Source: Xanthomonas sp. 10-10 (GTDB lineage: Bacteria; Pseudomonadota; Gammaproteobacteria; Xanthomonadales; Xanthomonadaceae). From it: DNA of 64,000 nt. The DNA is taken from positions 3,534,001 through 3,598,000 of the forward strand of contig NZ_CP144460.1 of NCBI RefSeq assembly GCF_040182365.1, written 5' to 3'. The notes under the pieces were generated by a model. That model was not told the DNA's origin. It made no database searches and saw only the letters and a list, made by a program, of their open reading frames with translations. The translations under genes were made by a program, and so were the position numbers. Of this stretch, positions 1 to 8,416 are shown in pieces. Within the stretch, counting starts at the first letter, position 1; each line of letters starts with the position of its first letter.

Positions 1-258
1 ATCGTCGCGATAGAACGGCCGGCCGCCGATTTCGGGAGCGCCATACGAGTACTGCAATGCCCGGCCGGTGTCCATGCTGCGCAACTGCGCCATGGCTTGC
101 GACGTGCCACGCTGCGCGGCCTGCACCAGCGCCCAGTCGCGCGCAACGCCGCGCAGCACCAGCGGCTGCGCGGACGCACACAATTGCGCCAGCAATGCCG
201 CATCCGGCTGGCAGTCGCTGCACTCGGGCAGCGGGGCGATCGATGACGGTGCGCTCAT
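1..258 (-). CDS. Cupin-like (JmjC/Pass1-type) protein, N-terminal part
   Basis: The reading frame starts with ATG at 258 (MSAPSSIAPLPECSDCQ...), four bases after the stop of the SapC gene, and runs off the left edge, so only 86 residues are visible. The segment 'PLVLRGVARDWALVQAA' followed by 'GRPFYRD' is typical of the start of the cupin-like/JmjC fold (cupin_8) proteins that follow SapC in xanthomonad TonB-receptor operons. Members are Fe(II)/2-oxoglutarate-type beta-barrel proteins of uncertain substrate. The metal-binding residues lie beyond the window and cannot be checked. It is probably cotranscribed with the receptor and SapC genes upstream. Confidence 0.72.
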   Translation of the reverse strand, partial: MSAPSSIAPLPECSDCQPDAALLAQLCASAQPLVLRGVARDWALVQAAQRGTSQAMAQLRSMDTGRALQYSYGAPEIGGRPFYRDD

Positions 259-262
259 GCGA

Positions 263-1024
263 TCAGGCGCGTGCTGCGACTGCCGCAGCGGCCTGCGTGT
301 GCTGTAGCCGACGCTGCTTTTCGCCCATCAACCGGCGCAGGTTGTGGTGCGAGGCCAGCATCAGGAACGCGCCTTCCAGGTACCCGGCATGATGCAGCTG
401 CTGCAAGGCAGCGCCGTCCAGCGCGGCCAATCGCTCGCGGTCGATGCTGTGCAGCCCTTCCAGGTGCACGCCATGGCTGTCGTCGAGCACTACATCCAGT
501 TTCACCGGTTGGATCAGACCCAGCGCATCGAAGGCCGCGCACATCGCCTGCCCTGCATCCATGCCGTCACGGATGCCGCGCAACACGCTGATGATGTGTT
601 CCAGATAGGCACTGTGCCCGCCTTGCGGCAGGAAGACCGCCTCGCCTTCGGCACGGCTGACGCGCGGATGCTCCAGGTCGACATGAATCACCGGCTCCTG
701 CACCAGCGCGCCATCGATACGCTGCTCCTGAAACCCGATCAAGAATGGCCCCTTGGCGACGATGCCCGGCAGGTAGCCGGCATTCCAGCGTCCGTCCTGC
801 AGAAACAGGTTTTCATCGGGCGCAAAACCCAGCAGGGCCACCGACTGGTAGGCACCGGTGGCCGCATCCTTGCGAAAGAACAGCGGGTATTCGCGTTGCA
901 GCTCGGCGTACTCGGTGACGAAGGCCGGCACGAAGCCCACCGCATCGCCGAATGCGGCACCAAACCGCAGAATCACGCGCAGATCGTGGTGCGCCACATT
1001 GTTGAGCACTGCATATCGCGACAT
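263..1024 (-). CDS. SapC family protein
   Basis: A 253-residue protein beginning MSRYAVLNNVAHHDLRV. The ATG at 1024 is chosen because GGAG lies a few bases upstream and because SapC family proteins begin this way; an in-frame extension upstream is not needed. Visible family hallmarks are the 'F.PAFVTEYAELQREYPLFFRK' region (about residues 30-50), 'LGF...ENLFL' and 'Y.PGIVAKGPFLIG'. The name comes from a Campylobacter S-layer-associated protein; the biochemical role is unknown. In xanthomonads SapC genes sit directly behind TonB-dependent receptors and in front of cupin-like or tryptophan-halogenase-like genes, exactly as here, suggesting a role in handling an imported carbohydrate or in receptor function. 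No signal peptide is evident. Confidence 0.85.
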   Translation of the reverse strand: MSRYAVLNNVAHHDLRVILRFGAAFGDAVGFVPAFVTEYAELQREYPLFFRKDAATGAYQSVALLGFAPDENLFLQDGRWNAGYLPGIVAKGPFLIGFQEQRIDGALVQEPVIHVDLEHPRVSRAEGEAVFLPQGGHSAYLEHIISVLRGIRDGMDAGQAMCAAFDALGLIQPVKLDVVLDDSHGVHLEGLHSIDRERLAALDGAALQQLHHAGYLEGAFLMLASHHNLRRLMGEKQRRLQHTQAAAAVAARA

Positions 1025-1449
1025 CTGGAGCTCCAGCAGTGGCCGGCGATGGCCACTGCACCGGTCGGGGGATCGATCACGCGACGACATGCCGCGTCCG
1101 CTGCCCGCGAGCATTGCCAAAAAGTACGACACCGGCAAGCGGCAGGGCAGCATGCGCCGGTGCACGACGGACGCAGGTATCTGGATGATTGCACGCGTCA
1201 TCCGCATCCCGCTTCCCTTCGATGACGCCGCGCAACCCTGGCGCCTGTTGCGTTCGCCTGCGATGTCGCTGCCGGATGACCTACGCAGCCCGTGTAGCTG
1301 CTGCGGTAGCGTCTGGCAGACGCATCCGGACTGATACAGCCCGGATCGCACAGAGAAAACGACGCGGCAGCCGGCGTGCACACCAGGCACACACCGGCTG
1401 CATCCATAGGACGCACTGGCGTCGGAACGTCGCCGCCAGTGCGATGCCC
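1025..1449. other. Spacer between receptor and SapC genes
   Basis: These 425 bases lie inside the putative receptor-SapC-cupin operon. I find no supportable gene. The only structured element is the hairpin at 1412-1443 just behind the receptor stop codon. An internal promoter for sapC may lie here but no convincing -35/-10 pair is visible. Confidence 0.5.
1412..1443 (-). terminator. Hairpin after the receptor gene (possible attenuator)
   Basis: Perfect 10-bp inverted repeat CGCACTGGCG / CGCCAGTGCG (1412-1421 and 1434-1443) starting 6 bases after the receptor stop codon at 1450. There is no T-run on the minus strand after it, so it is more likely an mRNA-stabilising or partially terminating hairpin that lowers expression of the downstream sapC and cupin genes than an intrinsic terminator. 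Confidence 0.45.
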
Positions 1450-4400
1450 TCAGAACGCGTACCGCACACCCAGCGTGTAGCGCGGCTGCTGGTCGATCAG
1501 GCGGACAATCTGCTTCTCCGATCGCCCATGCCAACGCACGTCTTCGCCGGTGAGGTTGATCGCCTCAAAGCCCACCGACAGCTGCTTGTTGAACGCGTAG
1601 CTGAGGCTGAGGTCGAACTGCTGGTACGCCTCCACGTAGTACGGGTTGCGGTTGGAGGCATCCTGGTTGGCCGCGATCAGGTACTCGTCGCGCCAGTTCC
1701 AGGCCAGACGCGCGCTCCAGCCGTATTTTTCGTACATCAGCATCACGTTGGCGGTATCGCTCAGGCCCAGCAAGGCGAACTGGTCGCGGTCGATGACGTT
1801 GTTGTCGAACGCCACGTCGCCTTCGACGATGGTGTAGTTGGCGTAGATGCCGAAGCCGGTACTGCCGAAGAAGTACTGCCCGCCAAGCTCCCAGCCATGG
1901 ATGTTGGCCTTGTTCTGGTTGATCGGCCGCGACACATCGAACTGGTACAGCGGGTCGGCGGCGGTGCCGACCAGGTCGTATGCGTTTTCCAGCGCCAGGC
2001 TCTGCGCGGAGCTGCCGTTATAGGCACCCAGTCCACCGGTGGCCGCGGCGTTGCGCAACAAGGCGGTGGCAGCGAACAGGGAGGTATCGTTGGCCGAACA
2101 GGCCGCCGCCACGTCGTTGCCGGCCGCACCGACCTGCGCGGCGCAGGCACCACTCTGCAGGAAGGCCAACGCGGCCTGCGCATCCGGCCCCGAGGTGGGA
2201 TCGGTCAGCCCGTACAGCGTTTCGCGCGAGACCGTGGTGCCGATGAAATTGCTGACGCGCTTGTTCCAGAACGTGGCCGACACATAGCTGGCATCGGCGA
2301 AATACCATTCCAGCGCCAGATCCAGGTTGTCCGATTCCAGCGGGTCCAGCGTGGGCGTCTGCGAGTCACCGCTGGCGCGGTTGGAGGGGTTGATCAGGAT
2401 CGAGCCAGCCGGGGTATTGGGCGTCGGCCCGGCGAGCAGGTTGTTGTACGGCGCGCGCGCGATGGTCTGGCCGAACGAGGCACGGCCTTTCAGCGAATCG
2501 GTGATGTCGATGCTGAAATCCAGATTCGGCAGAATGTAGTTGTAGCTGGTCTTTTCGCTGAAGGGCTGCTGTTCGGTAGAGCGCAGCAACTGGAAGTCGT
2601 TGTTGGCCTGCCATTGCAGCGCGACGGGCGTGGCCACCTGCGAGGTGGATTCCACATCGGTGCGCTCGTAACGCAGGCCCAGGCGCGTATTGGTGGTCAT
2701 GCCGGAGATATCGCCGGTCAACTCCAGTTGCACATACGCCGCCCGGGTCTTTTCTTCGACCTGATTGTCCGCGCTGTACAGCGGGTTGTAGCGCGTCGCA
2801 GCGCCGTACTGGCTTCCACCCCATAGCGCCAGCTGGCTGGCATCGCCGCGCCATGCATTAGGCGCCGCGCCATTGGCGTTGAAGTCATCGAACATGCCGA
2901 CGATGCTCACAGGCCGTAGCAGGTCGGTCATGCCCGGCTCCCTGCCGGCATTGGCCACGCCCCAGTCGCCCAACGTGGAGTAAGTGTCGCTGGTCAGGCG
3001 GTGCATGGTGGTATTGGACGAGCTGACGCCGAACTGGAAACGCCCGTCGTCGAAATCGAACTTGCCATCCAGGCGGCCTTCCTTGGTCTCGGTCACCTGC
3101 TTTTGATAATAGATGCGCTGCACCTGCGAACCCAGATTGTTCTTGGTGAAATCCGGATTGACCACACCATTGGTGCCAGCCAGCGAATCGGCGACGGTGG
3201 GATACCAGGTCCGCGCGCCGATGGGCAGCGAATTGTTGAACCACAGCTCCTGTGCCCATTGCCCGCCGCAGGACGGACCGTTGGTGCAGTTGTTGGTGCC
3301 GGCAAAGCTGAAATAGGTCGCGCTGCCGCCGGTGACCGGATCGTTGGGCAGGCTCTGGGTCTTGGAGTTGTGCGCATCGAAGGTCAGCTGGAAGCGGTCG
3401 CTCACCTGCCAGTCCGCATTGAAGCCGAGCGAGCCGAGCGTGTACTTCTGCTCGTTGCGCTGCTGCTCCATGCCGAAGTCCTTGGCGCCGTTGGGCACAT
3501 CGCGCAGATACACCGGCGTGGCCACGGTCTGACCAGTGTCGAACGTCAGATCGGTGAAGCTGTTGGCGCGTTGCAACCAGATGCCCTGCTCGCCGCGTTC
3601 TTCGCGGATTTCGTTGGACGAATAGGTGTAATCCAGGGTCAGCGTAAGGCTGTCGGTCGGTGCAAACTGCATCACCGCCTGGCCGTTCATGCGCTCGCGC
3701 TGAAAGTCGGCGAACGCGTAGCGGATATCGTTGGGCAGGCCATACAGCTGGCCGATCGCCGGCGCGTTGGTCACCACGGTATCCGGGCGCAGTGCCGGGT
3801 CGGTCCCGGTCCAGCGCTGGATGTTCCAGCGGTTTTCGGTGGCCTGCACCGAACCGCCGTGACGCTTCTGGTAGCTGGCGCTCAGGCCGATACCGAAGGT
3901 CTTGTCCGGGTTGGTGTAACTGAAGATGCCCGACACTTCCGGGGTCAGCGAATCGCCGAACGGCTGCGAGCGGTCGGAGACCATCTTGGCGCCGGCATTG
4001 GCCACCACGCCCTCGTGATTGAACGGCTTGTCGGTCTGGATGTTGATGGTGGCGCCGATGCCGCCGCTGGGCGCAGTGGCACGGCTGGTCTTGAACACCT
4101 CGATGCCGGTGATGGCTTCGGAGGCGAGCTGGGCGAAGTTGAACGCGCGCGTGCCCACGTCCACGCCGCCGATCGGCGTCTGCCCGGGCGCACCGAAGGC
4201 GTCGGCACCGGGAATCAGGCGGCCATTGAGCGTGACCGTATTGAATTGCGGGCCGAAGCCACGTGCGGTGACCTGCGCGCCTTCGCCATCGCGGCGTTCG
4301 ATCGAGATGCCGGTGATGCGTTGCAGCGATTCGGCCAGATTGGTATCGGGAAACTTGCCGATATCTTCCGCGCTGATCGCATCCACCACGCCGGCGGCAT

Positions 4401-4605
4401 CGCGCTTGATGCCCATCGATTGGTCCAGGCTGCTGCGGATACCGGTGACGGTCACGGTGTCGAGCGTGGTGGCGGCGTCGCTGCTGGACTGCGGCGCGGG
4501 TGTCGGCGGCGCGGGGTCCTGCGCAAACGCGGGATTGATGACCAACAGGCCACCGACGAAGGTGAACATGGCCTTCGACTTGAAGCTGTTCAACGTACGA
4601 CGCAT
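1450..4605 (-). CDS. TonB-dependent receptor (SapC-associated, CUT-type)
   Basis: Outer-membrane active transporter of 1051 residues. The chosen ATG at 4605 (MRRTLNSFKSKAMFTF...) has GAGGA upstream and gives a proper signal peptide ending in PAFA|Q. A TonB-box-like 'TVTVTGIR' is near residue 50; the plug follows with 'DIGKFPDTNLAESLQRITGISIERR' and 'VTARGFGPQFNTVTLNGR', the signature of the long xanthomonad/Caulobacter receptors (TIGR01782-like). The rest is a 22-strand-type barrel ending in the canonical aromatic C-terminus (YTLGVRYAF). Substrate cannot be read directly. The SapC/cupin partners and the upstream LacI-type palindrome suggest a plant carbohydrate, perhaps xylan-derived oligosaccharides, rather than iron. 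Confidence 0.9.
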   Translation of the reverse strand: MRRTLNSFKSKAMFTFVGGLLVINPAFAQDPAPPTPAPQSSSDAATTLDTVTVTGIRSSLDQSMGIKRDAAGVVDAISAEDIGKFPDTNLAESLQRITGISIERRDGEGAQVTARGFGPQFNTVTLNGRLIPGADAFGAPGQTPIGGVDVGTRAFNFAQLASEAITGIEVFKTSRATAPSGGIGATINIQTDKPFNHEGVVANAGAKMVSDRSQPFGDSLTPEVSGIFSYTNPDKTFGIGLSASYQKRHGGSVQATENRWNIQRWTGTDPALRPDTVVTNAPAIGQLYGLPNDIRYAFADFQRERMNGQAVMQFAPTDSLTLTLDYTYSSNEIREERGEQGIWLQRANSFTDLTFDTGQTVATPVYLRDVPNGAKDFGMEQQRNEQKYTLGSLGFNADWQVSDRFQLTFDAHNSKTQSLPNDPVTGGSATYFSFAGTNNCTNGPSCGGQWAQELWFNNSLPIGARTWYPTVADSLAGTNGVVNPDFTKNNLGSQVQRIYYQKQVTETKEGRLDGKFDFDDGRFQFGVSSSNTTMHRLTSDTYSTLGDWGVANAGREPGMTDLLRPVSIVGMFDDFNANGAAPNAWRGDASQLALWGGSQYGAATRYNPLYSADNQVEEKTRAAYVQLELTGDISGMTTNTRLGLRYERTDVESTSQVATPVALQWQANNDFQLLRSTEQQPFSEKTSYNYILPNLDFSIDITDSLKGRASFGQTIARAPYNNLLAGPTPNTPAGSILINPSNRASGDSQTPTLDPLESDNLDLALEWYFADASYVSATFWNKRVSNFIGTTVSRETLYGLTDPTSGPDAQAALAFLQSGACAAQVGAAGNDVAAACSANDTSLFAATALLRNAAATGGLGAYNGSSAQSLALENAYDLVGTAADPLYQFDVSRPINQNKANIHGWELGGQYFFGSTGFGIYANYTIVEGDVAFDNNVIDRDQFALLGLSDTANVMLMYEKYGWSARLAWNWRDEYLIAANQDASNRNPYYVEAYQQFDLSLSYAFNKQLSVGFEAINLTGEDVRWHGRSEKQIVRLIDQQPRYTLGVRYAF

Positions 4606-5457
4606 CGATGTGTCCTCGGGAGTGGAGTCCAACCGTTTACGGCAAATGTCGCGGCATGCGACACGGCGAAGTCATGACCACCGCCGGGTCGGCGATGGAA
4701 CAGCCCTGCTCTGAATAAGGTCCCCTAGCGCGCATGCTGCCGATCGCCCCTTCGATCGTCGGCCTGCGTTGTGCGTTGCGTGCCTGCGGCAGACATCGCC
4801 GACAAAGGTGGTGTCGGCGACAGGTGCGCAACGCATGCCCTGCACGGCGTGCCGGCCAGTGATAGCGCTAACACGCCGCGCAGCCTAGTCAGGCGATAAA
4901 GCGCTTGTCACCGTGCGTTGCAGCATAGTGATGGGCCTGCACTGTTACAGCCGATACGGCAGTCGCTTGAGTCCGCATGCCGTCTTCAATGGCGGCGCGG
5001 CTGTAAGCGTTATCATTCAATTGCGCAAAAACCGGCAGCAGCTGCGGCGAAATTCGCACAATCAAACTGCAGCACCATGGTCGCGCAAGACGACTGCGCA
5101 AACTGCGCATCGACGACGACGCGATCGACTCGGACGCGCGAGGCACACGATCGTCGTGTGCGACCTCGTGGCGTGGGAAACCGGCACGGAGCCGACGGAT
5201 GCGCAAGGAAAGCTGCGCAATCGTCGCAATCGATTGCGCCGTGGGTGGCGGTTGCAGCGCGCAGCGATTGCGCGCATCGGCGCGCGTGATCTTGCCGCGG
5301 CTGACAAGGTAGCGAGCCGTCCTCGGGTGGCGTGGACGGCGCGGAGGACCCGGCGTGTACGAGTGACACACGCCGCGCCAGGCACCGGCCGCGCCCGCCT
5401 GACGGTGAGCACAGTCGTCTTGCTGGTTGCGCTCGAGCCAGCCTGCGCTGGCGACGG
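4606..5457. other. Long intergenic region upstream of the TonB receptor
   Basis: 852 bases without a credible gene; open frames here have arginine/alanine-rich low-complexity products typical of spurious reading in GC-rich DNA. It holds the LacI-type palindrome at 4860-4873, about 255 bases upstream of the receptor start, and between 5021 and 5275 a cluster of the hexamer TGCGCA and its variants. The receptor promoter and 5' leader must lie here, as must any 3' structure of the aminopeptidase transcript. Confidence 0.55.
4860..4873. promoter_or_regulatory. LacI-type operator palindrome (xyl-box-like)
   Basis: The 14-mer TGATAGCGCTAACA is an imperfect palindrome centred on CG (core TAGCGCTA), the form recognised by LacI-family repressors. 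From memory it differs by one base from the xyl-box described upstream of xylan-uptake genes in Xanthomonas campestris (TGGTAGCGCTAACA). It lies 255 bases upstream of the TonB-receptor ATG at 4605, an acceptable distance for receptors with long leaders. No LacI regulator gene is in the window, so the regulator would act in trans. Confidence 0.5.
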
Positions 5458-7449
5458 TTAGCCGATCACATCCACGCGATCGTCGCTGCGGTCGGCATCC
5501 GGCAGCGCATGATCCGGGTCCAGGGTCACGTGCAGCACTTTCTGGGTGGTGGGCAGGGTCAATGTCGGGGCAGTGTTCTGCAGCCAGGTCTCCACCGGCA
5601 CGCGACGGTCCAGATGACTGCCATCGGCCAGATCCACGCGCACGGTGACCGGCATGACCAGTTTTTGCCGGCTACGCAAGGTCAGCTGCAGTCCCTTGGC
5701 CGGGTCGTGCTCGACGTACTGCGCGCGGGCGATGCCCATGTCCAGCTGCCAATTGTTGAGATACCAGCCGCGCCACCACCAGCTCAGGTCTTCGCCGCTT
5801 TCGCTTTCCATCAGCCGGAAAAAATCCGAAGGCGTGGGATGCTTGTAGGCCCAGGTGGCGATGTATTTGCGAAACGCCGGATCGAAGCGCGCAGGCCCCA
5901 GAATCTGCTCGCGCAGCAGCACCAGCCCCAACGCGCCTTTGAAGTACGTCAGCGGGTGACGGTAGGTTTCGCTGGTGGCATCGGCGATATCCATCAAGGT
6001 CGGCGCACTGCGGTCGGCGAGCAACGGCAGGATTTCATCGACCGGATTTCCGCCCTTGGGCGCATATTCCGAATCGCGCTTGGGCGCATATTCGCCCTTG
6101 TTGAAGGCATCCGATGCATACACATCGATGAAGGTATTGAAGCCTTCGTCCATGAAGGCATGGCGACGCTCGTTGGAGCCGACGATCATCGGGAACCAGG
6201 TGTGACCGATCTCGTGGGCGGTGATCCAGAACAGGTCCTTGCCGCCGTCCTCGAAGCCGTCGAACACGATGCCCGGATATTCCATGCCCGCACCGTAGCC
6301 GCCCAGGTTGATGGCAGCCGGCCATGGATACGGATACCACTGCGAAAAATGCTCGATCGCGCCCTTGACGTATTCGGTGGAGCGATCCCATTTATCCGCG
6401 CCCACCCCCTCCACCGGGTACACCGACATCGCCAGCGACTGCTTGCCGCCCGGCAGCTTGATGCGTGCGGCGTCCCACACGAACGCAGGCGATGCGGCGA
6501 ACGCGACATCGCGTGTGTGCTGCATATGGAAGCGCCAGGTGCGCGTAACGTTGCCCGCCGGTGCCGCCGCACGTGCGGCCACCTCTGCCGGGGTGCGGAT
6601 CAGCACCGTGCGGTCGCTGTCGCGCGCCTGTTGCAGGCGTTGTTGCTCGGCGCGGCTGAGCACCTCGGCCGGGTTGGTCAACGCACCGGAGCCGGCCACC
6701 AGAAATCCGTCCGGCACCGTCACCGCATAATCGAAGTCGCCGTACTCCAGGTAAAACTCCGAGCCCAGATACGGTTGCGTGTCCCAGCCACGCAGATCGT
6801 CGTATACCGCCATGCGCGGATACCACTGCGCAATCTCGTAGATCTCGCCCTGCTTGCTGGCACTATAGGCGGTGCGGCCGCCCCAGGTGCCGGGAATGCG
6901 GTAGCGGTAACGGATCTGCAGCGTCAGCGCCTTGCCCTGCCCGGCCAGCGGCTGCGGCAGATCCACGCGCATGCGGGTGTCGTCCACCACGAAGTGCGCC
7001 GGCTGGCTGCGGCCGTCGCGCTCGATCTCCACGCTGGCGATCTGCATGCCATCGGTGAACTGGGTGCGCCGCGATGGGCGGCTGGCAGCCGCGCGCGCAT
7101 CGGCGCGGTACATGTTCTGGTCCAGCTGCAGCCACAGCACGTCCAGCGTGTCCGGGCTGTGGTTGGTGTAGTGGATGGCGGCGGTGCCGGTGAGCGTGTG
7201 GCTGGCCGGATCGATGCGGGCGTCGAGCTGGTAATCGGCACGGTTCTGCCAGAACAACGGCCCGGGCACGCCACTGCCGCTGCGGTAGGCATTGGGCGCG
7301 TCGGGCAATTGCAACGGCGCGAACAACGCCAGTGGGTCGAACTTGTCCGGTGGCGCGACGGTTTGCGCGCCCGTGGCGGCCAGCGCGGGCGCGCTGACGC
7401 ACGCCAGGGAGAGTGCAACGGTGAGCGAGCGGCGCATGGCGGGGAACAT
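5458..7449 (-). CDS. Secreted M1 family zinc metallopeptidase
   Basis: Predicted aminopeptidase of 663 residues. The ATG at 7449 is preferred because AGGA lies 6-7 bases upstream and it gives a clean signal peptide (MFPAMRRSLTVALSLACVSAPALA), so the enzyme is periplasmic or exported. The N-terminal M1 beta domain ('TGTAAIHYTNHSPDTLDVLWLQL') is followed by the gluzincin site HEIGH at about residues 412-416 and the third zinc ligand E435 in 'MDEGFNTF', the expected HExxH-x18-E spacing. The usual exopeptidase GxMEN motif appears as 'GAGMEYPG' before the zinc site, a variant common in this bacterial subfamily. Physiological substrate is unknown. Monocistronic by position. Confidence 0.9.
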   Translation of the reverse strand: MFPAMRRSLTVALSLACVSAPALAATGAQTVAPPDKFDPLALFAPLQLPDAPNAYRSGSGVPGPLFWQNRADYQLDARIDPASHTLTGTAAIHYTNHSPDTLDVLWLQLDQNMYRADARAAASRPSRRTQFTDGMQIASVEIERDGRSQPAHFVVDDTRMRVDLPQPLAGQGKALTLQIRYRYRIPGTWGGRTAYSASKQGEIYEIAQWYPRMAVYDDLRGWDTQPYLGSEFYLEYGDFDYAVTVPDGFLVAGSGALTNPAEVLSRAEQQRLQQARDSDRTVLIRTPAEVAARAAAPAGNVTRTWRFHMQHTRDVAFAASPAFVWDAARIKLPGGKQSLAMSVYPVEGVGADKWDRSTEYVKGAIEHFSQWYPYPWPAAINLGGYGAGMEYPGIVFDGFEDGGKDLFWITAHEIGHTWFPMIVGSNERRHAFMDEGFNTFIDVYASDAFNKGEYAPKRDSEYAPKGGNPVDEILPLLADRSAPTLMDIADATSETYRHPLTYFKGALGLVLLREQILGPARFDPAFRKYIATWAYKHPTPSDFFRLMESESGEDLSWWWRGWYLNNWQLDMGIARAQYVEHDPAKGLQLTLRSRQKLVMPVTVRVDLADGSHLDRRVPVETWLQNTAPTLTLPTTQKVLHVTLDPDHALPDADRSDDRVDVIG

Positions 7450-7877
7450 GCTGTGGTCCTGCGACGGGGGGAGTTTCATCCTACGGCGGCGCTCGCCGGG
7501 CGTGCACTGCCATTGGTCCCGGTTGGCGCCAGGTCACGCCACATGGCTGGCCGCATTGATGGCGGCACGTGCGTGTCAGCGGAGCGGCCATGCAGTGATG
7601 CTGTCGCCCACCCGCGTCGTACTGACGCACGATGCACTGCGATGCCCCTGCCGCTGCATGCGACGACCGAAGACATCGGCGGACGCCGATCGCCCCATTA
7701 GCACTCGGCAAGTCCTCGCGCCAAAGCCGCCTGAAAGCGCCGCGTCCCATCCGCCGCGCGCAGTGCTCGACCGGGTGGGGGATGCGCCGGGTGCAGCATG
7801 CACACCCCGGCGCAGGTCACTTGCAGGCGATTCCCGCACCGGCCAACGGTCTGGCTGCGGCTTGTCTTCGCCGCCAG
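7450..7877. other. Intergenic region between aminopeptidase and soxR
   Basis: 428 bases between the aminopeptidase start and the soxR stop, both on the minus strand. The aminopeptidase promoter should be here. I see no gene, no strong hairpin with a T-run and no recognisable operator. Confidence 0.45.
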
Positions 7878-8321
7878 CTAAGGCGGCAGGCTTCCCAGCC
7901 GCACCGCACCATCAGCGCCCTCGCCCAACGCGTCGTCCGGATTGCTCAAGCGGCAGCGCCGCAGCGACAGGCAACCACAGCCGATGCAGTCGGTGAGTTG
8001 GTCGCGCAAGGCCTGCAGTTCGCTGATGCGCGTCTCCAGCTGCCCGCGCCAGCGTGCGGACATGCGCGCCCATTCCGCGCGTGTGGGCGTGCGCTGATCC
8101 GGCAGTACCGAGAATGCATCCAGCACCTGCTGCAGGGGAACACCGAGCCGTTGCGCGACACGAATCACTGCGATGCGCCGCAATACATCGCGCGCATAGC
8201 GGCGTTGATTGCCCGCGGTGCGCAGGCTGCGGATCAGGCCCTTGCGCTCGTAGAAATGCAATGCCGACACCGCCACGCCACTGCGCCTGGCCACCTCGCC
8301 CACCGACAACTCATGCTGCAT
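7878..8321 (-). CDS. soxR: Redox-sensitive transcriptional activator SoxR
   Basis: MerR-family regulator of 147 residues starting at ATG 8321 (MQHELSVGEVARRSGVAVSALHFYE), preceded by AAGG. The N-terminal winged helix-turn-helix (residues about 4-70) and dimerisation helix are intact. The SoxR-specific [2Fe-2S] cluster motif C-x2-C-x-C-x5-C is visible at C112, C115, C117 and C123. Oxidation of the cluster by redox-cycling compounds activates transcription from promoters with an over-long spacer. Its start codon is 8 bases from an 18-bp SoxR box shared with the divergent MFS gene, so it probably controls that pump and its own expression. No soxS is present, as is usual outside enterobacteria. 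Confidence 0.95.
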   Translation of the reverse strand: MQHELSVGEVARRSGVAVSALHFYERKGLIRSLRTAGNQRRYARDVLRRIAVIRVAQRLGVPLQQVLDAFSVLPDQRTPTRAEWARMSARWRGQLETRISELQALRDQLTDCIGCGCLSLRRCRLSNPDDALGEGADGAVRLGSLPP

Positions 8322-8325
8322 TGCC

Positions 8326-8356
8326 TTGACCTCAACCTTGGTTGAGGCAGGATGCT
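8326..8356 (+). promoter_or_regulatory. SoxR box within the divergent MFS promoter
   Basis: Inverted repeat CCTCAACC-TT-GGTTGAGG at 8330-8347 matches the SoxR site architecture (CCTCAA...TTGAGG in 18 bp, as in the E. coli soxS promoter). It is embedded in a promoter-like pair on the plus strand: TTGACC at 8326-8331 and GATGCT at 8351-8356, spaced 19 bp, the lengthened spacer typical of MerR-family activation. Transcription would start near 8363, ahead of the MFS gene. The -10 assignment is less certain than the operator. Confidence 0.85.
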
Positions 8357-8416
8357 GCGCGGCCATGACCGACGCAAGCGCCGGTTATGCCCCTGCTCAC
8401 TCGCTCTGGATGTTCG

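Noticed and set aside
1025..1534. N-terminal extension of the SapC gene in frame up to 1534
   Set aside because: It would overlap the receptor 3' end, is Arg/Cys-rich and unlike the family; the ATG at 1024 has a proper ribosome site.
4889..5461. Several open reading frames of 110-180 codons in the spacer upstream of the TonB receptor
   Set aside because: Products are Arg/Ala/His-rich with no fold-like pattern, overlap one another on both strands, and lack ribosome sites; expected in GC-rich DNA.
5332..7701. A 789-codon plus-strand frame opposite the M1 aminopeptidase
   Set aside because: It is the antisense shadow of a gene with a perfect zinc-peptidase motif; composition (His/Gln/Arg/Ala) is that of a reverse-strand GC-rich frame.
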